DNA from: Thermogemmatispora onikobensis
Lineage (GTDB): Bacteria; Chloroflexota; Ktedonobacteria; Ktedonobacterales; Ktedonobacteraceae
Reading direction: 5' to 3'
Assembly: GCF_001748285.1 (NCBI RefSeq)
Contig: NZ_BDGT01000017.1
Location: forward strand, 1 to 64,000
Length of the DNA stretch: 64,000 bases
Positions within the stretch are counted from its first letter, which is position 1. Every line of letters begins with the position of its first letter. A program made the translations under genes and the position numbers. Shown here one piece after another: positions 23,932 to 31,799 of this stretch. The notes beneath the pieces are model-generated. The model was not told where the DNA came from and made no database searches. It was given only the letters and a program-made list of their open reading frames with translations.

Positions 23932-26193
23932 TCAGGAGACACTAGGGGTGCAGCTCCAGGTGACCTGGATGCTATTGGCTGGCCCCTCGAAGAGTAGCAG
24001 AGCGGAAGATGGGCAGGCCTTGGTAGGGATCGAGACCTGGATCGACACCTTCTGGCCGGGGGGCAGGGTCCCGGCGGCGGGTGCAAACGTAACGCCGCTG
24101 ATGCCGCTGCTGGAGCTGCTCCAGTTCAGCGCAGCGGCGTTCTGACTTGCTGCCTCGATCGTGACCAGGCACTGCCAGCTGGTCTCAGAACTGGAAAGCT
24201 GGCAATCTCTAGTTGCCTGAAGCGTGCCCGACTGCGGAGAGTCTAAAACCAGCGCCGGGGCAGGCTGTACTGTCAGTGTCACGGGGATGGTGAGCTGGCT
24301 CTGCCCGCTACTGAGGAGAATCTGCCCCTGGTAGCTTCCCGCTGCGAGTCTGGTTTGCAGGCTGCTCACAGAGACCGTGACCGAGGTTGAGCGATTCGCG
24401 TTGAGGGTGCCGCTGTTGCTGCTGAGATGCAGCCAGACCTGTTTTGTCTCCAGTTGCAGGGTGGCCGACCAGCTCTCCAGGCCGCTGCAGCTCTGGATGG
24501 TCAGGGTCTGAGGTGCCGGGTCGCTGGTGGAGGCCACAGCAGTGAAGCTGAGCGAGGTAGGCGAGGCGCTCAGGCAAGGCTTGACCACGATCAGTGTCAC
24601 CTGCAGGAGCAGGGCAGGATGGCCGGCGTCGTCACTGAAGCTGATCTCGGTGCTGTAGCGGCCCGCCGCCAGGGTGCTGGTGCTTGCGCTGAGGCTAATC
24701 TGCTCTTCGCCAGGCGCGGCCAGCAGACCCGAGGTGGCGCTCATAGAGAGCCAGGGGGCTTGCTGGTTATCCCAGCTGGCCCTCCAACCAACGGCGCCGC
24801 TGCCGGCGGCGCAGAGGGTGATGTTTTGCTCAACAGGCGTACTATAGCCGGCGCTCAGCGGACCAAAAGTCACGGCTGAGGGATTAACGCAGCTCAGTCC
24901 CCCACTGGGAGGGGGAGTCGTTGGGGCGGCAGTTGCCGTAGCTGTCGCTGTTGGCGAGCTAGTCGGGCTAACCTCCACTGTTGGTGTCGGACTGCTGGTC
25001 GTCGAGGGCGTCGGGCTGGTTCTCACAATAGTAAAGGTCAGGCTTGCGCTGCGGGAAGTTAGTGTCTCCTGGGCCTGGATTGAGTGCTGACCCAGGGGCC
25101 ATGCAGGATCGATGGTGAGCGTGGCATCGAAAGTCCCGTCTCCTCGTGTCTGCAGACTATTCCCCTCTAGTGCCTGCCAGACCAGTGTCGCTGCATCGAA
25201 CAGCTCAGCCGAGACAACCCCTTGTTGTGGCCGCTGTTGCGGGGCCGCTCTGCTGCTGAAATGCAAGGGAAGATGGTGATCAAGCGTCAGAGTCACCGTG
25301 CTACCGGGCAAGAAATGGGAGCCGTGCAAGTGCAACAAACCACCCGGGGTCACGGTCGAGCTGCCAGAGAGTAAGGCAAGCGTGGGCGACCAGATAGTAA
25401 AGGCCGCGGCCACAGTGCTGCTCGTAATCAGTAAAGCGGCGCAGAAGGCGACCAGGGCGAGTGTCAACCAGGCCGGTGGCCCGCTGCTCGGACGAGCGAG
25501 CGGCTGCCAGGAACGGCGAGAGGTAGACGGGCTGGCCGCAGGGAGAACAGCCTGGGCCAGCGGCTGCTCAGCTCGCGGCTGGAAACTGGTAATCTCCTCG
25601 CCGTGACTCGAAGCTTTGGGACTGTGGGGAGGTCTACCGCGCACATAGGGCACAGGGGCTGGCGGGTTGCCCTGAACATGGGGCACCTGCCCCTGACTGG
25701 CTACCAGCTTTTCCCCGCCTGGCAGGGGCAGAGGCAGAATCCAGGTCCGACGACGCCGAGGCTCTTCCTCTTCCTGAGCAGCCCGGTTGTCCTGTTGAGC
25801 GACAAAGGTAGCCTCTACGGAAGGCGAAAGGGGCAAAGGGGCCGGCCCTCCGTCCTCATCTGAGGGGGGAGAGGAAAGGGGCTCTGGGATCGTCTGCCAC
25901 CAGTCTGAGATCGTCTCATCGTCTGAAAGGCCGGGTGGAGCAACAGGGCCTGGTTCCTGTTCCAGCGGCAGTGGCCGCGTTGCTTCATCCTGCTGCTCAG
26001 GCTCTTCCTCCCTACCTTCACCGGCAGAGGTCCGAACTGAACCAGATGCGATGCTGGACGGCTGCTTCATAACGATACCGTCCCTGGCCTGAAGTGGCTG
26101 GGTTGGCTCCTCTGTGGGCAGAGGCTGCCCGCAGTGTCCACAAGATCTGGCATGATCTGGCAGCTTCGTGCCACAATAGTTGCAGGCGCGCAT
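23932..26193 (-). CDS. Zinc-ribbon, transmembrane protein with extracellular BACON/Ig-like repeats
   Basis: A 753-residue protein. Residues 4-22 are a zinc ribbon (CNYCGTKLP...CGHCG). Residues 25-240 are acidic/Pro-rich and disordered. The membrane helix is at about 241-268. Outside, an Ig-like region is followed by a Thr/Pro/Ser-rich spacer (about 395-425) and then two or three BACON-like repeats. These have the pattern of an N-terminal Ser-Cys, an F/W core and QAPWLSMSATSG with polar strands. BACON domains are associated with carbohydrate or mucin binding. The cytoplasmic ribbon may engage the neighbouring kinase, which is inference from adjacency. The frame ends 126 bases before the kinase start. 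Loci at 13.7 and 57.0 kb encode similar ribbon-disorder-membrane architectures. Confidence 0.85.
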   Translation of the reverse strand: MRACNYCGTKLPDHARSCGHCGQPLPTEEPTQPLQARDGIVMKQPSSIASGSVRTSAGEGREEEPEQQDEATRPLPLEQEPGPVAPPGLSDDETISDWWQTIPEPLSSPPSDEDGGPAPLPLSPSVEATFVAQQDNRAAQEEEEPRRRRTWILPLPLPGGEKLVASQGQVPHVQGNPPAPVPYVRGRPPHSPKASSHGEEITSFQPRAEQPLAQAVLPAASPSTSRRSWQPLARPSSGPPAWLTLALVAFCAALLITSSTVAAAFTIWSPTLALLSGSSTVTPGGLLHLHGSHFLPGSTVTLTLDHHLPLHFSSRAAPQQRPQQGVVSAELFDAATLVWQALEGNSLQTRGDGTFDATLTIDPAWPLGQHSIQAQETLTSRSASLTFTIVRTSPTPSTTSSPTPTVEVSPTSSPTATATATAAPTTPPPSGGLSCVNPSAVTFGPLSAGYSTPVEQNITLCAAGSGAVGWRASWDNQQAPWLSMSATSGLLAAPGEEQISLSASTSTLAAGRYSTEISFSDDAGHPALLLQVTLIVVKPCLSASPTSLSFTAVASTSDPAPQTLTIQSCSGLESWSATLQLETKQVWLHLSSNSGTLNANRSTSVTVSVSSLQTRLAAGSYQGQILLSSGQSQLTIPVTLTVQPAPALVLDSPQSGTLQATRDCQLSSSETSWQCLVTIEAASQNAAALNWSSSSSGISGVTFAPAAGTLPPGQKVSIQVSIPTKACPSSALLLFEGPANSIQVTWSCTPSVS

Positions 26194-26458
26194 TGCGACC
26201 CTCCTGCGCAGCGTAATCGCTCTTGTGCTCGGAGAAACTGTGTCTAGTCTACCATAGTCCGTCGTAAATAGGGAGTCTGCAAATTCTTCCTGAGAAATCT
26301 GCGGCAGTCGACGAGAAAGACTACGAGAAGAAGATCGCAGCGCCAGGTACCTCCCTGGCCTTTAGAAGTGCTCTGGCGGTGCAGAAGTGAGCGTCTGGTC
26401 GGCTGAGCGCACGTTACGAAATATTCACCGAACATGAGGAAAGGAGCCTAGAAAGGGG

Positions 26459-27763
26459 ATGTGGACGAGAAATGTGCGATTGCAAGAGCAGGCGGAGCAG
26501 CTCAGCAGCGGTCGCCAGGACCTGATAAACGCTATTGAGGAAGCCTGTGACTGGGTAGAGCGAGCTGAACCCAAGCTGGCCGCTCTCTTGCCCGAGGAAG
26601 GAAGACGCGAGCGACTGCGTAGAGAGGCTATAAGCCTGCAACAACGGTATCCTGATCCAACCGAGCGGCCCCCGCTCTATGGCATCTTGTTTGCCGTCAA
26701 GGATCTCTTCCACGTGCATGGCTTCCCGACGCGGGCCGGTTCTCAGCTCCCGGAGGAGGTTCTCAGTGGGCCGCAGGCCAGCAGCGTGACCCTGCTGCGC
26801 GAAGCGGGAGCGCTCGTGCTCGGCAAGGCCGTCAGTGCTGAATTCGCCTATTTCGAACCGGGGCCAACGCGCAACCCGCTGAATCCCCTCCATACGCCGG
26901 GTGGTTCCAGCAGCGGCTCCGCGGCAGCAGTGGCTGCCGGTTACTGCCCGCTCGCGCTCGGAACTCAGACCATCGGCTCGGTCCTGCGTCCGGCGGCCTT
27001 TTGTGGCGTTGTGGGCTTCAAGCCCACCTTCGGACGCATCTCTGCCGATGGCCTGGTCCTCTGTGCCCCTTCCCTCGACACCGTGGGTCTGTTTACTCAG
27101 GACATCACGGGGCTGCTTCGCGTGGTGCCTCTGCTCTGTCGCGGCTGGCGTGGCTTCCTCCCTGCTCTCCCTCCTCCTGTGCTGGGGGTGCCGGAAGGCC
27201 CATATCTTGACCAGGTCTCCCCAGAGGGGCGGCGTGCCTTTGAGGAGCAGCTGGTTCGCCTTCAGCAAGCGGGCTATCGCCTCAAGCGCGTGCCAGCGTT
27301 GCAAGATATTACCTCTGTCAATCAGCGCCATCTGCGTCTGGTCCATGCCGAGATGGCTCGGGTGCATGCACGTTGGTTTGAACGCTATGCTGCCCTCTAC
27401 CGTCCGCTGACTGCGGCTGCTATTCGCGAAGGCGCGACGATCGGCATTCAAGAGATTTTAGAGGCGCGAGCAGGGCGTGAGATCTTGCGCACCGAGTTGC
27501 AGGCCCTGATGGCGCGTGAGGGCATTGATCTCTGGCTGGCCCCGGCGGCCCCTGGTCCGGCTCCCCTGGGTCTGCAGACAACCGGCAGTGGCCTTATGAA
27601 CTTGCCCTGGACTCAGGCCGGCCTGCCTGCTTTGAGCCTGCCAGCGGGCCTGGCGGAGAACGGCCTACCGCTTGGCCTGCAGTGTGTGGCTGCTTGGATG
27701 CGCGATGAGGAGCTGCTGACCTGGGCCAGTTCGTTGGCGGCTGTAGTCACTGAGCGGACCTGA
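26459..27763 (+). CDS. Amidase (amidase-signature family)
   Basis: A 434-residue hydrolase of the amidase-signature family, which cleaves amide bonds by a Ser-cisSer-Lys triad. The Lys lies in FAVKDLFHV, the Ser/cis-Ser lie in the Gly/Ser-rich TPGGSSSGSAAAVAAG, and the nucleophile-bearing GTQTIGSVLRPA follows. The second half carries the usual HAEM-type helices and a C-terminal LPLGLQCVA segment. The length is normal. The ATG at 26459 is preceded closely by AAAGGGG, and spacing is short, so the start is the least sure part. It is not next to gatB or gatC, so a tRNA amidotransferase role is unlikely. The substrate is unknown. Confidence 0.88.
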   Translation: MWTRNVRLQEQAEQLSSGRQDLINAIEEACDWVERAEPKLAALLPEEGRRERLRREAISLQQRYPDPTERPPLYGILFAVKDLFHVHGFPTRAGSQLPEEVLSGPQASSVTLLREAGALVLGKAVSAEFAYFEPGPTRNPLNPLHTPGGSSSGSAAAVAAGYCPLALGTQTIGSVLRPAAFCGVVGFKPTFGRISADGLVLCAPSLDTVGLFTQDITGLLRVVPLLCRGWRGFLPALPPPVLGVPEGPYLDQVSPEGRRAFEEQLVRLQQAGYRLKRVPALQDITSVNQRHLRLVHAEMARVHARWFERYAALYRPLTAAAIREGATIGIQEILEARAGREILRTELQALMAREGIDLWLAPAAPGPAPLGLQTTGSGLMNLPWTQAGLPALSLPAGLAENGLPLGLQCVAAWMRDEELLTWASSLAAVVTERT

Positions 27764-27844
27764 TGTTTACTCGCTCCTGCCTGCTCAGGTTGTCGGTGTT
27801 CGGCTGGCATCGGCGGGCCGTTGCAGACCAGCAGCCCTCTCTGC

Positions 27845-28798
27845 TTACGGGCCGCTGAGGACACAACCACCGCTCTGATTGCTCCATTCCTCCTGCACAA
27901 GGTAGCGATGGCCATTCCAGGTGACATTCCCCCCATCGGGACCCGGCGATCCGAACTCCCAGGAGCATTTGTCACCGATTTCGCTTCCCTGGCTATCGTA
28001 CCAGGCATTGAGCAGCGGGTCTGTGGCCCCTTCCATCTGCTCATGGGAGGCCACGTTGATGCTGCTCTCGGCGTCGCTATCGTGGTTTGGCGATGAGGGA
28101 ACGCCACAGGCCTCGGGATCGCTGCCTGTATAGGGAATGACGGCGTAGATTATCTCCTTGTCGAAGTAGCCATGATAGGCACAAAAACTAGAGAAGCTAC
28201 AGTAGCTGTTATAACAGATGTTTTCTCCTCGGGCCGTAAAGACAAAGAACATGGTGGCAAGCGAGGCAGTCCAGCCCTGGGTCTGCAGCGCCCGCCTGAC
28301 CTCGTCCTGGATCTGGGCGTCGCTCAGGGTTGAGGAGGGATATGGGCGGTGGTCGGTCCAAGACCCGCCGAAGCTGGCGCCACTGGGAACCTGACCGCTG
28401 CTATCGCCGTATTGTGTATTGTTGTGATAGAGCGCGGAGCTGCCCACATCCTGGAAGTAGCGTTCGATCAGCTGATGATAGCCTGCACTGACCTGGGAGC
28501 CAGCCGGTTCCCAGAAGATGGCATAAGCTGTCATCGTACGGCTCATCACTGGGCCATCGTGGTAAAGCAGGTTCTGGTTAGCAGCTTGCGGCCTGGTAGT
28601 CCGGGCAGAGCGTGTTGCCAACGGATGCCAGCCACTGAGGGAGTGAGCGGCGCTCATGGTGGCCGAAGGAGCAAGCGGCCACAAGGAGCCGATGCTCAGC
28701 CAGATTCCCAGAGCACCGCAGGCACTAAGTAGCCTGAGCAGGTGGGAACACCAAGAGTGCCGGGTGGTACGATGTTGCATAGTGCCAGCAAACAACAT
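27845..28798 (-). CDS. Secreted exordium/phosphate-induced-like protein with HE motif
   Basis: 317 residues starting at ATG 28798 behind a strong AGGAGGAACA; a longer frame to 28954 has no such signal. A long hydrophobic segment near residues 20-45 (LLRLLSACGALGIWLSIG) suggests export. The mature part has NLLYHDGPVMSRTMTAYAIF, which resembles the conserved core of the plant phosphate-induced/EXORDIUM family. ASHEQMEGATDPLLNAW and GDKCSWEFG look like a HExxE-D metal site of secreted metalloprotease-like proteins. Six Cys could form disulfides. A wall- or peptide-directed secreted role is inferred; catalysis is unproven. It is convergent with the amidase gene. Confidence 0.72.
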   Translation of the reverse strand: MLFAGTMQHRTTRHSWCSHLLRLLSACGALGIWLSIGSLWPLAPSATMSAAHSLSGWHPLATRSARTTRPQAANQNLLYHDGPVMSRTMTAYAIFWEPAGSQVSAGYHQLIERYFQDVGSSALYHNNTQYGDSSGQVPSGASFGGSWTDHRPYPSSTLSDAQIQDEVRRALQTQGWTASLATMFFVFTARGENICYNSYCSFSSFCAYHGYFDKEIIYAVIPYTGSDPEACGVPSSPNHDSDAESSINVASHEQMEGATDPLLNAWYDSQGSEIGDKCSWEFGSPGPDGGNVTWNGHRYLVQEEWSNQSGGCVLSGP

Positions 28799-29311
28799 TG
28801 TTCCTCCTCTTCCTGTTCCTGCTGCAATAGAGATGACTTTATGCTGAAAAGCTGGGCTGGAGGATGAGCGAGCAGACGAGCGAATGCTGCTTAGGGGGTG
28901 AGTATACTCTGAGAAGCTGTGTGACTGCTTCGTCTGGCCTTTAGGCGCTGGCAAAGGAGCCTACCGACTGACGGCCATCTTCCTTACGCGCGGCTCTCTT
29001 AGACAAGATTGGCGCTGCTAGAGAAGTCCTCACCTGGCGGCAGGCTCAGAGGGATCTACCGGGGAGGGCAGAGATGAGCGTTTCTCCTAGAAGAAATTGC
29101 TGTTGACAGCCGCCATCATCTCGCTCGCAGGGGAGCTGGCAAGCAGAGCGCGCTAGAGCTTCTCCCAGAGCAGACGCCTGGTTCCGATTCTGAGCTGGCA
29201 GCAGGCAAAGAAACGGGCCAGTATAGGCGACCAAGGCTTTGAGCGCTTGCTGCTCTGGTCAGGCTTTCAATCAGCCTTTCTCAATCAGCCTTTCTCATCA
29301 GGAGGTAGGGT
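28799..29311. other. Intergenic region before the MuiA-like gene
   Basis: About 510 bases between divergent genes, expected to hold both promoters, though none could be fixed with confidence. It contains the 14-bp tandem repeat at 29267-29294 adjoining the SD of the MuiA-like gene. Confidence 0.45.
29267..29294 (+). repeat. 14-bp tandem repeat beside an SD
   Basis: TCAATCAGCCTTTC is repeated exactly twice in tandem, followed by a partial TCA and then CAGGAGG, the SD of the gene at 29312. It may have arisen by slippage. It could affect leader structure. Confidence 0.75.
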
Positions 29312-30988
29312 ATGGTCATTGAGCTAGAGACCCGCATTACTGAGGTCACTGTCTATGGTGATCGGGCCCTGGTCAAGCGGCAGGGGGGCCTCTCCCTGGA
29401 GGCTGGCGAGCATGAGCTGCGCATCAACTATCTGCCGCCCTTCCTCAAGGACTCCCTGCGCGCGAGCGGTAGGGGGCCAGCGGGAACGCGCCTGCTCGGT
29501 GTTGAGACGACCACAGCCTTCTTGCCGCGTCCACCCGAACAAGAGCTGCTGCGCTTACAGACGGCTTGCGATCTGTTGGATCGCAAGGTGCAGCTCCTGC
29601 AGGCTCGTCAGCAAGCCCTGGAGCAGCGCCGACGCTGGGTTCAGGCCCTGGGCGAGCAGGCGCCGACGCTAATCCAGGGTCTGACCCAGGGACGCTTACA
29701 ACCGGGCGATTACCAGAGCTTTTTTGCTGCTCTCCTGGAGCAAATGCTGCAGGATGCCGAGGCTTCCCAGGATGTGGCTATCCAACTTCAACAACTGCAA
29801 GAGGAGTTGCAGGCTAAGAAACGTGAGCTGGAGCAGAAACGTCTTGGCAGCAATCCTGACCGTCTGGCCGTGCTCGTCAACGTGGAGCTGCCACAAGCTG
29901 GTGAGCTGAGCCTGGAGCTGAGCTATCTGATCGAACGGGCCGCCTGGCATCCCAGCTACGATGCGCGTCTCTCCTTCACGGATCACAATGACGGCGCTGG
30001 CGGTCTGGAGAGCAACGTTGATCTCACCTGTCTTGGCCTGGTGGAACAGCACAGCGGTGAAGATTGGAACGAGGTCACGCTGGCGCTCTCCACGGCACGT
30101 CCAGCCCAGGCGACGGTTCTCCCCGAGCTGAAGCCCTGGTACGTAGATACTTTCCAACCGGTTTTCACGCCGCTCGTAGGGGCGGCCCCTGCTCCGGGGT
30201 CCCCTCCTGTGTTCTATGCCATGCCCAGCCCCAGCCCCAGCCCCGGCTCACGGCAGCAGCGAGCCTTGCCAGCAGCAGCCCTCTCCGAAGAGAGCCAGAT
30301 CCAGGCCAAAGAAGAAGCGCCGGCCAGCGAGGAGGCCGTCGAGCTGGGGGCCGAGATTGAGCAGCGGGCCACTGCCCTGGTCTATCGCTGTGGAAGCTCC
30401 ATCAGCATTCCCGCCGACGGCTCGCCCCATCGAACGCTCATTGCCCAATATCGACTTCCCTGCCGGCTGGAAGTGGTTGCGATCCCTGCCTTGGAGGAGG
30501 CAGCTCACCTGCGCGCCACCGTAGAGAACAGCAGCGGTGGAGTCCTGCTCAAAGGCAAAGCCAACATCTTCGTCGATAACGAATATGTTGGCACCACAGA
30601 AATCGACCTGACCGCTCCTGGGCAAACCTTCCGCCTCTTCCTTGGCCTCGACGACACCGTACGCATTCGGCGTGAGTTGATCGAGCGCAAGGTTGAGCAG
30701 GGCGGTCGTCTGCAGGGGAACCTGCGACGCATCACCTATGCCTACCGCATTACAGTGGAGAGCTTCGCCCGGGGCGAGCGTCGCGTCGTGATCATGGACC
30801 GTCTGCCCGTCTCGCGCCACGAACGCATCAAAGTGAATATTGTTTCTCTGCAGCCGGAGCCACAGGAGCGCAGCAAGCTGGAGCAGCTTACCTGGCAGTT
30901 CATCTTGCCCGCTGGGGGCACGCAGCAAATGGAAGAGCGCTTCGTGGTCGAGCACCCGCGCGATTTGCGCGTCATCGGTCTTCCTTGA
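29312..30988 (+). CDS. MuiA-like DUF4139/DUF4140 protein
   Basis: A 558-residue protein of the mucoidy-inhibitor-A-like family. The N-terminal domain (ITEVTVYGDRALVKRQG) matches DUF4140. Residues 70-190 form a coiled coil (LLDRKVQLLQARQQALEQ, QQLQEELQAKKREL). The rest is a beta-rich DUF4139 domain with SYLIERAAWHPSYDARL, LYLTTARP-like LALSTARPAQAT, and a Pro/Ser/Ala-rich linker near 285-325. The ATG at 29312 follows CAGGAGGTAGG. No signal peptide is evident, so it is probably cytoplasmic, as in many bacterial members. The molecular function is unknown. It ends 190 bases before the promoter of the 4-hydroxybenzoyl-CoA reductase-like operon. Confidence 0.87.
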   Translation: MVIELETRITEVTVYGDRALVKRQGGLSLEAGEHELRINYLPPFLKDSLRASGRGPAGTRLLGVETTTAFLPRPPEQELLRLQTACDLLDRKVQLLQARQQALEQRRRWVQALGEQAPTLIQGLTQGRLQPGDYQSFFAALLEQMLQDAEASQDVAIQLQQLQEELQAKKRELEQKRLGSNPDRLAVLVNVELPQAGELSLELSYLIERAAWHPSYDARLSFTDHNDGAGGLESNVDLTCLGLVEQHSGEDWNEVTLALSTARPAQATVLPELKPWYVDTFQPVFTPLVGAAPAPGSPPVFYAMPSPSPSPGSRQQRALPAAALSEESQIQAKEEAPASEEAVELGAEIEQRATALVYRCGSSISIPADGSPHRTLIAQYRLPCRLEVVAIPALEEAAHLRATVENSSGGVLLKGKANIFVDNEYVGTTEIDLTAPGQTFRLFLGLDDTVRIRRELIERKVEQGGRLQGNLRRITYAYRITVESFARGERRVVIMDRLPVSRHERIKVNIVSLQPEPQERSKLEQLTWQFILPAGGTQQMEERFVVEHPRDLRVIGLP

Positions 30989-31081
30989 CTTGAGGTCTGC
31001 CCTCAGCTGAGTGGAACGGGGAGCCGCGTGCATTTTACAGATTCAGTGCTGCACTGAGGCAAGATGGCATGCAAGGAAAAA

Positions 31082-31090
31082 TGTTATAAT
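31082..31090 (+). promoter_or_regulatory. Extended -10 promoter of the molybdoenzyme operon
   Basis: TG-T-TATAAT is a perfect extended -10 (31082-31090) that could start transcription near 31097, about 110 bases before the small-subunit gene. No -35 is obvious, which is usual for extended -10 promoters. Confidence 0.55.
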
Positions 31091-31206
31091 AACACAGGGT
31101 TGCACTATCTAAAGAACCCGATCGGCTCCCCTGTCAGCCGGGGTACTCACTGAGGAGTCTTCTCTGAGTCACCCTGGTGATGACCATCGGGCCGAAAGGA
31201 GACCAC

Positions 31207-31719
31207 ATGCGCGAACTGATTACCCTGCGTGTCAATGGTGAACGCTATGAGGTGGCGGTGCTGCCTCATCGGACCTTGCTGGAGGTCCTGCGTGAGGATC
31301 TTGGGCTGATCGGCACAAAACATGGCTGCGAGCTCGGCGAGTGTGGCGCCTGTACCGTGCTCCTCGACGGCGTACCGGTCCTCTCTTGCCTGACACTGCC
31401 GCTAGAGGTCCAGGACGCTGAGATTACGACCATTGAAGGACTGGAGGAGCAGGGCAGGTTACACCCACTGCAGGAGACCTTCGCCGAGCTGGGAGCGGCT
31501 CAGTGTGGCTACTGTACTCCTGGGATGCTCCTCTCTGCTGCAGCCCTCCTGCGTCAGAATCCCCATCCAACGCGCGAAGAGATCAAGCAGGCTCTTGCTG
31601 GAAACCTCTGCCGTTGCACCGGCTACACCAAGATCTACGAGGCGATCGAAGCCGCGGCGGAGCGTCTGTCTGCCGTGCCCAAAGACGAGTGGCAGCCCGA
31701 TGCTGCTCTGCGGCCCTGA
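31207..31719 (+). CDS. hcrC: [2Fe-2S] small subunit of 4-hydroxybenzoyl-CoA reductase-type molybdoenzyme
   Basis: The 170-residue electron-transfer subunit of an XDH-family enzyme. The plant-type [2Fe-2S] domain has C41, C46, C49 and C61 (GCELGECGAC...SC). The second cluster domain has QCGYCTPGM and NLCRCTGY. ATG 31207 is chosen because GAAAGGAGACCAC lies just before it. The order small-large-FAD subunits and the 4Fe-4S motif in the FAD subunit point to a 4-hydroxybenzoyl-CoA reductase-like complex (hcrC, hcrA, hcrB), cytoplasmic and electron-accepting. The gene is 80 bases before the large subunit. Confidence 0.85.
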   Translation: MRELITLRVNGERYEVAVLPHRTLLEVLREDLGLIGTKHGCELGECGACTVLLDGVPVLSCLTLPLEVQDAEITTIEGLEEQGRLHPLQETFAELGAAQCGYCTPGMLLSAAALLRQNPHPTREEIKQALAGNLCRCTGYTKIYEAIEAAAERLSAVPKDEWQPDAALRP

Positions 31720-31799
31720 CGGCGGCATGCTGGCACAGTGGGACTGAGCGGCTATTGTCCGCTCAGCCCGGCACCGGTACACACAAGGGAGGAGAAGCT

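Noticed and set aside
26414-27451. 345-codon frame opposite the amidase gene
   Set aside because: The amidase on the plus strand has full active-site motifs; the antisense frame is a shadow.
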